Shown here piece after piece: positions 1-7,989 of a stretch of DNA of 59,750 bases; position 1 is the first letter of the stretch, and each line of letters begins with the position of its first letter. Source of the DNA: Lacticaseibacillus thailandensis DSM 22698 = JCM 13996 (GTDB lineage Bacteria > Bacillota > Bacilli > Lactobacillales > Lactobacillaceae); the NCBI RefSeq assembly GCF_001312865.1, contig NZ_BBER01000008.1, forward strand, positions 1-59,750. Direction: 5' to 3'. The position numbers and the translations under genes were made by a program. The notes under the pieces are model-generated. The model ran no database searches, had not been told where the DNA came from, and saw only the letters and a program-made list of their open reading frames with translations.

Positions 1-6
1 CATTCA

Positions 7-37
7 AGAATCAGTCGTTGGACTGGTTCTTTTTTTT
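7..37 (+). terminator. Rho-independent terminator of a gene upstream of the window
   Basis: A 10-bp stem (7-16 with 21-30, one G-U pair) with a GTTG loop runs straight into a T tract ending at 37. It would end transcription of a plus-strand gene that lies before the window. Confidence 0.7.
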
Positions 38-60
38 ATGCCTGAAAAATTGAACCGTAC

Positions 61-96
61 ACAAAACGACCGTCCTTCTGCACATGGACGGTCGTT
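61..96 (-). terminator. Terminator of the aldo/keto reductase gene
   Basis: A perfect 11-bp inverted repeat (65-75 with 86-96) lies just after the stop codon of the minus-strand gene at 114. Read on the minus strand it is followed by TTTT, so it fits an intrinsic terminator. Confidence 0.7.
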
Positions 97-113
97 CGAA
101 TTGATTCTTTCTG

Positions 114-1058
114 TTAATCAGGGAGGTTAGTGAAGACCCCATCAATTGCCTGGTATTCGTCCGCAGTCAACGTAACGGATAATGTTTGCGCATTTTGCTC
201 GACCTGGGCGGCTTTGCGCGCACCCGGAATGACCACGGCGACCGCCGGGTTCTGGATGTACCACGCCAAAACCAGCTGACTTGGCGTTACGTGGTGTGCC
301 GCCGCAATGTCCTTAACGCGGTCCATACCCGCAACAATTTGTTTAAACCGTGCGCCTTGGAAGTTCGGATTGTGGGACTGCCAGTCATCGGGGCCAAACT
401 GCTCGTCCCCCGTGTACTTACCCGTCAGGATACCCGAGGCGAGTGGGTAGTAAGGCACAAAGCTGATGCCCTGCTGCTGTAAGTACGGAAACAGCTGTTG
501 CTCGGCGTCACGCTGAACGAGGCTGTACGCATCCTCGACCACATCGACGTAACCGTCCTGGTTAGCCTCTTGCACCTGCGCCGGCTTGAAGTTGGACACA
601 CCGATTGCACGAATTTTGCCGGCTTCCTTTAACCGCTGCAAGGCACCCACCGCTTCATACTTAGGTGTATCCGCGTCTGGAAAGTGGATATAAAAGATAT
701 CGATGTAGTCGGTACCTAGCCGCTGCAAAGCCGCGTCGACTGCCCGGGTAAGAAATTCGGGGCGGTTGTTGGGGTGCAGATCCTGGTCGGGATCTTGCGC
801 CCCTTTGTCAGCGATGACTACATCCTCACGCTTGTAGTCACGTAGTACTTCGCCAATAAGCTCTTCCGAGCGGCCCACGCCGTACATAAACGCGGTGTCC
901 AACGTCTTCACGCCATGATCCAGCGCGGCCCGGACAACCGCACGCCCATCGTCGTCGTTCAGACCCGGGAACAGGTTGTGGCCGCCGACTTTGTTGGTGC
1001 CCAATCCCAGTGGGCCACTGGTAACCTCGCTATGACCAATTGTAATTGTCTTTGTCAT
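114..1058 (-). CDS. Aldo/keto reductase family oxidoreductase
   Basis: This 314-residue protein is a soluble NADPH-dependent aldo/keto reductase, a TIM-barrel enzyme that reduces aldehydes or ketones; the true substrate cannot be read from sequence. The catalytic tetrad is visible as D54, Y59, K85 and H125 (motifs LDTAFMYGVGRSEE and IFYIHFPD). The family phrase IRAIGVSNF and the cofactor-binding VVIPGARK near the C-terminus are present. Length is normal for the family. The ATG has AGGAG eight bases upstream. It is transcribed alone, ending at the hairpin at 65-96. The start and class are secure; the physiological role is not. Confidence 0.9.
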   Translation of the reverse strand: MTKTITIGHSEVTSGPLGLGTNKVGGHNLFPGLNDDDGRAVVRAALDHGVKTLDTAFMYGVGRSEELIGEVLRDYKREDVVIADKGAQDPDQDLHPNNRPEFLTRAVDAALQRLGTDYIDIFYIHFPDADTPKYEAVGALQRLKEAGKIRAIGVSNFKPAQVQEANQDGYVDVVEDAYSLVQRDAEQQLFPYLQQQGISFVPYYPLASGILTGKYTGDEQFGPDDWQSHNPNFQGARFKQIVAGMDRVKDIAAAHHVTPSQLVLAWYIQNPAVAVVIPGARKAAQVEQNAQTLSVTLTADEYQAIDGVFTNLPD

Positions 1059-1121
1059 GGTTCACACTCCTTACCAATAGTTAGTTTTATTGTAGCGCCC
1101 GTGTGTGAATGATGCTAGGCG

Positions 1122-1909
1122 TTAGATTAGGGCAAAGTGGCGTAACCCCTTTGGAATGCCCTTATGCATGTTATCGGCGGTCACAAACTCAGCAGCATGC
1201 CGGGCCTTGTGCGTCCCGTTCTGCATGGCCACAGGGTGGTCAACCGCGTCTAGTAACGGTAAGTCGTTATCGGCATCCCCGAATGCGTAGGTTGGCACAC
1301 CGTGCAGCGCAGGCTGTGCGAGCAGTTCCGCGATGCCACTAGCTTTGGAAACGTCTTGGCTGATGGTATCCACGTCGTACGGTGAGTCACGATAAAACGC
1401 CATCTCGGGGAATTCACGCTGGTAAGCGGCTTTGACCTGATTGCCCGCGTCGTCGTTGCCAATGAACAGCAACATCCGGGTGAGGGGCGTGGTGGTATCG
1501 AAGTCGGGGTCGATCACCGGTTGCACCTGCTGGACGTCCGCGTAGTTAGCCCGCGTGAGGCTGTCGTTGCCTGACAACACAGCGTGGTGCTCATTGTAGT
1601 ACGCCACCTTGAGGCCATCACGCTTGGCGGCCGCGTTGATACGTTCAACCAGTTTCGTCGGGATATAGTGCTGCCCCACGGTGTGGTGGTTAAACAGTAC
1701 CGTTGCCCCGTTACCGGCCACGACGGTGTTGATCTTGGTGACAGCCATCAACGTGTCGATTTCCCATAGGTCGCGGCCGGTCGTAATGACCGGTAACACC
1801 CCGTTGGCCCGCAAACGTTTGATGGCCGAAAGGTTGCACGCCGGCAAAGTTTTGTCGTCCGCATACAACGTACCGTCCAGGTCAAAAAAAAGACTACCGC
1901 TCGATACAT
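1122..1909 (-). CDS. Cof-type HAD-superfamily phosphatase, frameshifted as sequenced
   Basis: This is a haloacid dehalogenase-like phosphatase of the Cof/YidA group, which dephosphorylates small sugar or cofactor phosphates. The start is ATG at 1909 with AGGAG eight bases before it. The motif I segment (FDLDGT) is out of frame with the rest: a run of eight T on the coding strand (1884-1891) would need nine or six bases to join the two frames. After that run the frame is open through the Cof cap domain to the motif GDADNDLPLLDAV near the end. The joined product is about 262 residues, normal for Cof proteins. I treat the break as a likely homopolymer error. Substrate unknown. Confidence 0.8.
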
Positions 1910-1996
1910 ATCATCGTCTCCTTTAACGTATAAGTTAGGATAACCATAGCAGTTTTAGCAACCGCTTACAACACCACGCGTCCTGGTCCGCTGTAG

Positions 1997-2025
1997 TTGC
2001 GTTGTGTGCCAACTTACTTTAGAAT
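1997..2025 (+). promoter_or_regulatory. Probable promoter of the thioredoxin gene
   Basis: TTGCGT (1997-2002) and TAGAAT (2020-2025) are separated by 17 bp, in the right place for the gene at 2095. The -35 match is weak, the -10 match is good. Confidence 0.45.
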
Positions 2026-2094
2026 TGTAAGCAGTAATGAACGGAATGCTGGGGAACTACGCGGACGTGTCACCCCCCAGCAAGGAGGATATTG

Positions 2095-2421
2095 ATGCCA
2101 CAAATGGTTACCTTTGATAATATTGATACTTATACTCAGCACGGCACGGTGGTGCTCGATCTGTGGGCGCCTTGGTGTGGTCCATGCAAAATTTTGAGCC
2201 CGCTACTCGCTGAATTGGAACAGGAGCTCGATGGTTTGACGGTGGTTAAGCAGAACGTGGACGATGACAAACGCCTTGCGGAGCGGTACCACGTCCAGTC
2301 GATTCCGACGATGGTCATTTTCCAAAACGGTCGCGCGGTGGAAAAGGTCACGGGCGCATTTCCTAAAGATAAGCTACGGCGGTATTTTGAGCAGAAGATT
2401 GCTGAGGGGCAAAACGACTAG
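2095..2421 (+). CDS. trxA: Thioredoxin
   Basis: This small cytoplasmic disulfide reductase (108 residues) donates electrons to target proteins and is itself reduced by thioredoxin reductase, which is not in the window. The active site is W24-A-P-W-C28-G-P-C31-K, and the cis-proline loop appears as SIPTMVIF. Length is exactly that of a one-domain thioredoxin. I chose ATG at 2095, because AAGGAGG lies six bases before it; a TTG one codon earlier would be too close. The gene stands alone between its own promoter and terminator. Lactobacilli often carry several trx copies, so the gene number is uncertain. Confidence 0.93.
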   Translation: MPQMVTFDNIDTYTQHGTVVLDLWAPWCGPCKILSPLLAELEQELDGLTVVKQNVDDDKRLAERYHVQSIPTMVIFQNGRAVEKVTGAFPKDKLRRYFEQKIAEGQND

Positions 2422-2455
2422 CTTTATTTGGCTCCAAAATATGCAAACGAAAAAT

Positions 2456-2501
2456 CGCGGTTGGGCCACGCAACGTTACGTGGCCGGGCCGTGCTTTTTT
2501 T
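2456..2501 (+). terminator. Terminator after thioredoxin
   Basis: GGCCACG (2464-2470) pairs with CGTGGCC (2479-2485), and an outer helix 2456-2460 pairs with 2489-2493. A run of seven T follows at 2495-2501. Confidence 0.75.
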
Positions 2502-2513
2502 ATGCGTGCTACT

Positions 2514-2541
2514 TTGCCAGCCCCCTCGGCTGGGTTAAGAT
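2514..2541 (+). promoter_or_regulatory. Probable promoter of the thrE pair
   Basis: TTGCCA (2514-2519) and TAAGAT (2536-2541) are 16 bp apart, about 38 bp before the ATG at 2579. Confidence 0.45.
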
Positions 2542-2578
2542 AGAGTGACAGAATTGACCTAGAGTGGGGTGACTAATA

Positions 2579-3334
2579 ATGGCAACCGTCGATAAAGCGG
2601 AACTACTGGATACCTGCCTGTTAGCGGGACGAATCATGATCGAGGGTGGCAGCGAAATGTACCGGGTGGATGACACCATGGCGCGCATCATCGATAACGC
2701 GGGGGTCCGCGGTGTGTCGCTCTTTACCACGCCCACGGGCATCGTGGCCGGCTTGAACAACCAACAGTACGTGCAAGTGCGCCAGATTCAGCGGCGTGAG
2801 ATTGACCTGGAGAAAGTGAGCCGGGTCAACCAGCTTTCCCGGGAGTTCGCCGCGGGCCAGTTAACGCTGGCGGAATTGCACCACCATCTACGGGCCTTAG
2901 CCCTCCACGTCCCCTTTTTCCCGATGTGGCTCCAAATTATTGGTGCTGGCGTGTTGAGCGCCACGATGATGGTGGTCTTCACCCAGCGGTACGATTGGTT
3001 CGACATTCCCATTGCGGCGGTAGCTGGCATCGTTGGTTTCTTGGTGTCCACCTACATCAGCCGGGTAACTAATGTCCGGTTCGTGGCTGAGCTCGCGGGG
3101 TCGTTGGCGCTGGCACTGGTCACGCTGGTGGCGTGCAAAGTTGGTTGGGGACTCAATCCCGATAATATTTTGATTGGTGCCGTGATGCCGATGGTACCCG
3201 GGGTGGCCATTACTAACTCGATTCGTGACATGATGGCGGGGCACCTGTTGACGGGACTTGCACGGGGGATGGAAGCCGTTCTGACTGCGTGCGCGATTGG
3301 TTTTGGCATCGCGGTCGTATTGCCGTACTTTTAG
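2579..3334 (+). CDS. Threonine/serine exporter ThrE-type subunit, N-terminal domain (PF06738-like)
   Basis: This 251-residue protein corresponds to the N-terminal half of ThrE, the threonine/serine exporter known from corynebacteria. The family hallmark is the start, where a soluble segment carries IMIEGGSEMYRVDDTMARI and SLFTTPTGIVAGL. About five hydrophobic membrane segments follow from residue 115 on, with a PMVPGVAITNSIRDMMAG motif. In many Firmicutes the two ThrE domains are separate neighbouring genes, as here: the partner starts 10 bp downstream. The pair probably forms one membrane exporter. Actual substrate is inferred from the family, not from this sequence. Confidence 0.85.
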   Translation: MATVDKAELLDTCLLAGRIMIEGGSEMYRVDDTMARIIDNAGVRGVSLFTTPTGIVAGLNNQQYVQVRQIQRREIDLEKVSRVNQLSREFAAGQLTLAELHHHLRALALHVPFFPMWLQIIGAGVLSATMMVVFTQRYDWFDIPIAAVAGIVGFLVSTYISRVTNVRFVAELAGSLALALVTLVACKVGWGLNPDNILIGAVMPMVPGVAITNSIRDMMAGHLLTGLARGMEAVLTACAIGFGIAVVLPYF

Positions 3335-3343
3335 GAGGGCACC

Positions 3344-3793
3344 ATGAATATATACATACAAGCATTAGTGCAGTGTGTCTTTGCCTATCTGGGGACCGTT
3401 GCCTTTGCGCTCATCATTAACGTTCCCCGACGGGCACTCAACTTAGGTGGTTGGGCCGGAGCGACTGGTTGGATGGTGTACTGGGTACTGTTCAAAGTCG
3501 GGTGCTCCATCGTGCTCGCTAACCTGCTGGGGGCGTTTGCGATTGGTATCGCCGCCATCGTCTTTGCCCGTTGGCGTAAAATACCGGTGATTGTCTTCAC
3601 GATTCCTGGCCTGGTGCCGTTGGTGCCTGGCGGAACGGCGTACGAGGCCGTGCGCATGTTTGTGGAGGGGCAAACGGACGCGGGGATTGGGTACCTGGTG
3701 CGGGTCATCATGGTGGCAGGCGCGATTGCGGTCGGTTTCATGCTCGCCCAACTCTTTGGCGACCTCACCAAGCGTCGTATCCGGCTCCGGTAG
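3344..3793 (+). CDS. Threonine/serine exporter ThrE-type subunit, C-terminal domain (DUF3815-like)
   Basis: This 149-residue integral membrane protein matches the C-terminal half of ThrE. It has four to five hydrophobic helices and the conserved stretch IPGLVPLVPGGTAYEAVR. It begins 10 bp after the N-terminal partner with a strong AGGAGG ribosome binding site, so the two are co-transcribed and very likely form one exporter. No terminator is obvious right after the stop at 3793; the next recognisable element is the promoter of the structured RNA at 3883. Confidence 0.85.
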   Translation: MNIYIQALVQCVFAYLGTVAFALIINVPRRALNLGGWAGATGWMVYWVLFKVGCSIVLANLLGAFAIGIAAIVFARWRKIPVIVFTIPGLVPLVPGGTAYEAVRMFVEGQTDAGIGYLVRVIMVAGAIAVGFMLAQLFGDLTKRRIRLR

Positions 3794-3882
3794 CGTGAAT
3801 CAGGACCGCACGCATAATTCTGTCTACTTGCGGTTGAGCGTTGGGGTACACCCAGCTCGCGGAATAGCGACGGCACGGCCAC

Positions 3883-3911
3883 TTGTCCCGGACGCGGCTT
3901 TGCAGTAGAAT
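3883..3911 (+). promoter_or_regulatory. Promoter of a stand-alone structured RNA
   Basis: TTGTCC (3883-3888) and TAGAAT (3906-3911) are exactly 17 bp apart. The expected start, near 3918, coincides with the first base of the closing stem of the RNA described next. Confidence 0.55.
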
Positions 3912-3917
3912 AACAGT

Positions 3918-4088
3918 ATGCGATGAGTCGAGTAACACACTATGTGTGAAAGAAAACGGCCAGCATGTTTCACCCACCGGATTTGCGGGCGCTGGTTTTC
4001 CCTCTGGATTGTGGAGTCCATGGAATCGGCCGTGGGTTACCACGACTGCGTGCATAAGCCTGCCGATATTTTCGGTAGGCCTTTTTTT
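3918..4088 (+). ncRNA. Structured non-coding RNA, about 170 nt, candidate 6S RNA (Lacto-usp/SsrS type)
   Basis: This stretch has no convincing gene, but has its own promoter and terminator. Its two ends pair: 3918-3921 with 4052-4055 and 3926-3930 with 4043-4047, separated by an internal loop. Inside are a small hairpin (CACAC, 3936-3940, with GTGTG, 3944-3948), a long imperfect arm starting with ACGGCC (3956-3961) paired to GGCCGT (4028-4033), and a GTTA-loop hairpin near 4031-4044. A closing stem, a central bubble with small hairpins and an apical arm is the architecture of 6S RNA, which traps housekeeping RNA polymerase in stationary phase. Length also fits. I saw no T-box, SRP, RNase P or tmRNA signature. 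The 6S identity is inference. Confidence 0.45.
4058..4088 (+). terminator. Terminator of the structured RNA
   Basis: A 9-bp stem (4058-4066 with 4072-4080, one G-U pair) with a TATTT loop is followed by seven T. It separates the RNA from the ABC transporter genes downstream. Confidence 0.8.
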
Positions 4089-4154
4089 ATTTCTGGGTGG
4101 TGCGCCAACATTTCCTGGGTGTCGGCCACCAAAGATGGCAGGGAGGTTCTATTG

Positions 4155-5072
4155 ATGGCGGCAATTTTAACTGTAGATGGCATACATAAATCCTTTGGCA
4201 GTCACCAAGTCCTGCGCAAAGTAAGCTTTACCGTGGAGCCAGGTCACGTGGTCGGCCTCGTTGGTCCTAACGGTGCCGGCAAGAGTACCATCATGAAAAT
4301 CGTGCTGGGACTGATTCCCTACGACCGGGGTAGTGTCACGATCGATGGCGTTCCGGTCAGTATTACCAGCCACCGGACGTTGGGCCGTGTCGGTGCACTC
4401 ATTGAGTATCCGGGTATCTACCCATTTCTGACTGGGCGGCAACACTTGCAACTCTTTGCACAGGGTGCGAACAAAAAGCAACGAATTCAGGCCGTAGTGC
4501 ACGATTTGGGCATGGAAAAGTTTATTAATAACAAGGCCAAGCGGTACTCGCTGGGGATGAAGCAAAAGCTGGGTATTGCCCAGGCGTTCCTGAACGAGCC
4601 GGCACTAGTAATTCTGGATGAGCCCATGAACGGCCTCGACCCTGAGGCCGTCAAGCAACTGCGGGACCTGATCCGCGCCAAAGCCGACGCGGGTGTCAGC
4701 TTCCTGATTTCGAGTCATATTTTGAGTGAACTGGAAAAGGTCGCTGACGACGTCTTGATGCTGAACAAGGGACTGATTGTTGAGCAAACCACCATGCACG
4801 CCATGGTCAACCAGGGTGCAGAGGTGTACTTGGTACGTACTGCCGACGACCAGGCCACCAAGCAAGCGTTGGGCAACGCCAGTATCCCCATCATGGAGAG
4901 TCCGCAGGGGATTCTCATCAACCACGAGGACCTCAACGACGTGCTCCGCGTGCTCGTTATGTCCAACATTCACGTGGAGGACATTGCCCACGTCCAGCAC
5001 GACCTGGAAAGCTCATTTCTCGATATGATCAACAGCGGCAAAGGGGGCGCGGTCGATGCTAACGCTCGTTAG
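4155..5072 (+). CDS. ABC transporter ATP-binding protein (BcrA/drug-exporter type)
   Basis: This 305-residue ATPase powers the ABC-2 permease encoded next. Walker A is GPNGAGKST at residues 37-45, the signature is YSLGMKQKLG, and Walker B is LVILDEPMNGLDP, followed by the H-loop SSHILSE. The C-terminal 80 residues match the extra domain of bacitracin/lantibiotic-resistance type ATPases. ATG at 4155 is chosen because GGGAGG lies eight bases before it; the open frame extends further upstream into the RNA gene but without a start signal. It overlaps the permease gene by 17 bp. Export of a peptide antibiotic or lipid is a family-level guess. Confidence 0.88.
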   Translation: MAAILTVDGIHKSFGSHQVLRKVSFTVEPGHVVGLVGPNGAGKSTIMKIVLGLIPYDRGSVTIDGVPVSITSHRTLGRVGALIEYPGIYPFLTGRQHLQLFAQGANKKQRIQAVVHDLGMEKFINNKAKRYSLGMKQKLGIAQAFLNEPALVILDEPMNGLDPEAVKQLRDLIRAKADAGVSFLISSHILSELEKVADDVLMLNKGLIVEQTTMHAMVNQGAEVYLVRTADDQATKQALGNASIPIMESPQGILINHEDLNDVLRVLVMSNIHVEDIAHVQHDLESSFLDMINSGKGGAVDANAR

Positions 5073-5826
5073 ACAAGAACTGTACAAGCTATTTCATAAA
5101 ACGGGTACCTGGGTGGCAATGGTCATCATGGTAGCCATCCAAGTGGCGTTTGCTATCGCCGCGCGGCAACTCCCGGACATCTTTAACGCGACCGCACTTT
5201 TTAACGACCAGTTCGTGGGTGGCGAACTCGTTATCTTCTTGGCCATCGCCCTGACTGCTAGCATTATTGCCATGGAGTTCCAGTACGGGACGATTCGTCA
5301 GTTGCTGTACCGGCGCTATTACCGTAGCCAGGTGTTTGTCAGTAAAGTCATCACCGTCCTGATTGGCTTGGTGTTGATGGAGGTGCTCAGCAATGCCGTG
5401 ACTTGGGCGCTGAAGTTCGGGCTGTTTCCACAAGTTGACCTCAATACTAAGGTAAACGGCGGGCGGACCTTGCTGGTGTATTACGCCCAGAATTTGGGCG
5501 CGACCCTACTGACGACGTTGCTACTTCTGAGTTTGGTGCTCCTACTGGCGACCCTATTTAAGAGCAATGCCGCTGCAATCGTTACCGGGATTATCGGCTA
5601 CTTTGTGGCCAGTCTTGCCGGTAGCTTCTTAGTGTTACTCATTGGTCAGTACGAGTGGGTCAAGTGGAATCCGTTTACGATGCTGATGCTGGCAAACCAG
5701 GTGGATACGCCCAGTTATGCGCAGCTAACCATGCTGAGTACTCCGGTGATGATTGGTTGCTCGCTGGGGTACACGGTGGTACTCGGGTGCTGTGCCTACT
5801 TGAGTTTTCGGCACCGGAGCGTTTAA
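5056..5826 (+). CDS. ABC-2 type transporter permease
   Basis: This 256-residue membrane protein has six hydrophobic helices and no signal peptide, typical of ABC-2 permeases that pair with BcrA-like ATPases. It starts inside the ATPase gene (17-bp overlap), so translation is probably coupled. A characteristic feature is the phrase ASIIAMEFQYGTIRQLLYR, where the start of the first cytoplasmic loop resembles the EFxxGT motif of this family. The substrate is unknown. Confidence 0.85.
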   Translation: MLTLVRQELYKLFHKTGTWVAMVIMVAIQVAFAIAARQLPDIFNATALFNDQFVGGELVIFLAIALTASIIAMEFQYGTIRQLLYRRYYRSQVFVSKVITVLIGLVLMEVLSNAVTWALKFGLFPQVDLNTKVNGGRTLLVYYAQNLGATLLTTLLLLSLVLLLATLFKSNAAAIVTGIIGYFVASLAGSFLVLLIGQYEWVKWNPFTMLMLANQVDTPSYAQLTMLSTPVMIGCSLGYTVVLGCCAYLSFRHRSV

Positions 5827-5849
5827 GATGATGTTGTTTTGGGGGTGCA

Positions 5850-6134
5850 ATGATGATTAATGATCCACAGTTTCAGGCATTATCCGCCCGCGCACAACGG
5901 GTCGTGGGCCTAGTATTATGGCGGGGAAACCCAGACCGGGAGATTACCGTTGCGCAGGACACCTTTTATGCCCGGCTCAAGTTGTTTCCGGGCCAAACGG
6001 GGGCCACAATGGTCGAGCGGGCGCTAGCCGACTTGATCAACGAGTTGCGCCACTCGCTGCTACCTAACTTCATGATTCGCGTGGGCGATAATGATGTGGG
6101 GGAGCAGGAGCAGGTGCTGACGATTACTTACTAG
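5850..6134 (+). CDS. Small protein of unknown function
   Basis: I do not recognise this 94-residue protein. It is soluble, without signal peptide or membrane helix, and looks helical in its first two thirds. It follows the ABC exporter genes by 23 bp and shares their terminator, so it probably belongs to the same transcript. Small helical proteins next to peptide exporters are sometimes immunity proteins, but nothing in the sequence proves this. Two ATG codons lie side by side (5850 and 5853); GGGGG ends four or seven bases upstream, so 5853 may be the true start. Confidence 0.65.
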   Translation: MMINDPQFQALSARAQRVVGLVLWRGNPDREITVAQDTFYARLKLFPGQTGATMVERALADLINELRHSLLPNFMIRVGDNDVGEQEQVLTITY

Positions 6135-6146
6135 ACATTTGGTTTT

Positions 6147-6182
6147 GGGGGCGAGGACGTTACGGTCTAGCCCCTTTTTTTT
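6147..6182 (+). terminator. Terminator of the ABC exporter operon
   Basis: GGGGC near 6148-6152 pairs with GCCCC at 6170-6174, with a possible inner helix, and is followed by eight T. Confidence 0.7.
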
Positions 6183-6239
6183 ATGCCCATGTAGGGGGTC
6201 GGTCGCCCGTATTTGGTCCAGAAGCGTTTTTTTGTCATC

Positions 6240-6267
6240 TTTAAGCGCACACAGATTGGACTATACT
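6240..6267 (+). promoter_or_regulatory. Probable deoB promoter
   Basis: A good -10 box, TATACT (6262-6267), lies 16 bp after a weak -35, TTTAAG (6240-6245), upstream of the gene at 6321. Confidence 0.4.
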
Positions 6268-6320
6268 AGTGGTATAAGCGCCTTAATGTAATCCAGAATA
6301 CGATGAGAAAGGAAATCAGT

Positions 6321-7556
6321 ATGAGTAGGTTTGACCGTGTAATCACAATTGTCATGGATGGACTTGGTATTGGACCAGCCGCGGATAGCGCGCGGTTTGG
6401 GGACGCAGGTGCGGACACGTTGGGTCATATTGCGGAGTATATGGGTGCCGACTGGCGGTTGCCCAACCTGCAACGGCTGGGCCTCGGTAATATTCGTGAA
6501 GATGACGAGATGATCGGTATCACACCGGTCACGGCACCGCGGGCGGCGTATGGTCGCATGGCGGAAATCTCTGCCAGCAAGGACTCGGTGGCAGGTCACT
6601 GGGAGATGATGGGCGTACCCGTCACGGAGCCGCTGGCGCTCTTTCCGCATGGTTTTCCACGCGAACTCATCGAGAAGATCAGCAACTTTGCCCAACGACC
6701 GGTCATCGTGAACAAGCCATACTCCGGCGCTGCGGTCATTCATGACTATGGCGAGCAACAGCGCAGTACTGGGGCGCTGATCGTGTACACGTCCGCTGAT
6801 TCGGTGCTGCAAATCGCGGCTAACGTGGACATTTTGCCACTGGATGAACTGTACCGGATCTGTGCGTACGTGCGGAGTATTACCACCAAGCCGCCGTACC
6901 GGATCGGCCGCGTTATTGCCCGGCCGTACACGTTTATGGCTCCAGACGACTTTACCCGGACCAGCGACCGGCGCGATTACACGCTTAAGCCGACCAGCAC
7001 GACAGTGTTAGACCGGCTCCAAGCCGCGGGCGTGTCCACGTACGGCGTGGGGAAGATCAACGATATCTTCTCCGGAATGGGCCTCGATGATGGTGTCCAT
7101 ACCACCAGTAACCACGACGGCATGGCCCAAACTTTGCGGGTCGTACGTAGCGGTCGTGGTGGCCTGATTTTCACCAACCTAGTGGACCTCGACGCTAAGT
7201 ATGGTCACCGGCGTGATCCCGCTGGTGCCGCACGGTCGCTGGAAGAGTTTGACCATGATGTGGGGACCTTGCTGCCAGAACTGGGTGACCGGGATCTACT
7301 GCTCATTACGGCGGATCATGGTAACGACCCCACATTCCACGGCACGGACCACACGCGTGAGCTGGTGCCACTGTTAGCCTACTCGCCAAGTTTGGTCAGC
7401 GCCACGGAGCACGACGCACCTGCACTGTTGCCGCTGGGGATCCGGGAGCCGTTCAGTGATTTGGGTGCGACCATCCTCGACAACTTTGGGGTCGATAACG
7501 GTCCGTTCGGCGCCTCCTTCATGAACGCCCTCAACGCCGAGCCAGCCATGGCTTAG
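6321..7556 (+). CDS. deoB: Phosphopentomutase
   Basis: This cytoplasmic metalloenzyme (411 residues) interconverts ribose 1-phosphate or deoxyribose 1-phosphate with the 5-phosphates, the step that lets nucleoside phosphorylase products enter central metabolism. It belongs to the alkaline phosphatase fold: the first metal ligand lies in [10 protein letters not shown] (D13), the substrate motif is [11 protein letters not shown], and the second metal site is [18 protein letters not shown]. Length is normal. I chose ATG at 6321, preceded by AAAGGAA; an in-frame ATG six codons earlier has no ribosome binding site. No other deo genes are adjacent, which is unusual but not rare in lactobacilli. Confidence 0.95.
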   Translation: MSRFDRVITIVMDGLGIGPAADSARFGDAGADTLGHIAEYMGADWRLPNLQRLGLGNIREDDEMIGITPVTAPRAAYGRMAEISASKDSVAGHWEMMGVPVTEPLALFPHGFPRELIEKISNFAQRPVIVNKPYSGAAVIHDYGEQQRSTGALIVYTSADSVLQIAANVDILPLDELYRICAYVRSITTKPPYRIGRVIARPYTFMAPDDFTRTSDRRDYTLKPTSTTVLDRLQAAGVSTYGVGKINDIFSGMGLDDGVHTTSNHDGMAQTLRVVRSGRGGLIFTNLVDLDAKYGHRRDPAGAARSLEEFDHDVGTLLPELGDRDLLLITADHGNDPTFHGTDHTRELVPLLAYSPSLVSATEHDAPALLPLGIREPFSDLGATILDNFGVDNGPFGASFMNALNAEPAMA

Positions 7557-7655
7557 CCGTAATGTAGGCCGCACACTTTGGTCGGGCTTGGGCCCCCCTA
7601 CCCAAACGGCGGGTGAGTCTGCTATGCTAGTAGCAAGTAAAAGGGGGCAACGACC

Positions 7656-7880
7656 ATGCGTGACCATAAATACGGGTTGGGGACATCCAACCTTTCGATT
7701 TTTCTCGTGTTAATGACAGTGGTGTTTGCCTTCGTGTTGGATAAGGCTTTTGACCGGTATTCGCTCATGTGGTGGCTGTGCGTGGTCACGTACCTGGTGA
7801 TCATCGCTGCTATTGACCTGGCGGTGACTAACCAGCGTCGGCGCAGACAGCGTAACCAGGAGCAACACCGGCACAAGTAA
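7656..7880 (+). CDS. Small two-helix membrane protein of unknown function
   Basis: This 74-residue protein has two hydrophobic helices (about residues 14-29 and 37-58) and an arginine-rich C-terminal tail (NQRRRRQRNQ), so the tail should be cytoplasmic. The ATG has AAGGGGG upstream and a TATGCT -10 box precedes it. I know no function. It stands between deoB and a nucleobase permease with no overlap with either. Confidence 0.6.
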   Translation: MRDHKYGLGTSNLSIFLVLMTVVFAFVLDKAFDRYSLMWWLCVVTYLVIIAAIDLAVTNQRRRRQRNQEQHRHK

Positions 7881-7888
7881 GGTGGTAC

Positions 7889-7961
7889 GTCAGTGGTAGC
7901 CAGCCACTGACAGTAGGTAAAGTAATAATCAAAGGGGCCGCGACAACGTCACAGCTCCTTT
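7889..7961 (+). other. Two hairpins in the leader of the permease gene
   Basis: A perfect 8-bp hairpin lies at 7889-7896 with 7904-7911, and a second at 7931-7938 with 7954-7961 (one G-U pair). Neither is followed by a good T tract. They may end transcription of the small gene before or form a leader of the permease gene. I could not match them to a known riboswitch. Confidence 0.35.
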
Positions 7962-7989
7962 GTTAGTTATACGGAAAGTTGAGGTATGT

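Noticed and set aside
2897..3361. Minus-strand ORFs opposite the thrE pair
   Set aside because: They are His/Arg-rich shadows of a membrane protein gene with normal family motifs on the plus strand.
3918..4057. T-box leader for the ABC exporter
   Set aside because: GTGGGTTACCACG looks a little like the T-box core, but the GGTGGNACC order is not met, and no AGTA/GAA specifier loop is found.
3942..4154. Upstream extension of the ABC ATPase frame
   Set aside because: The extension runs through the structured RNA and its terminator; ATG at 4155 has the ribosome binding site and matches the family start.
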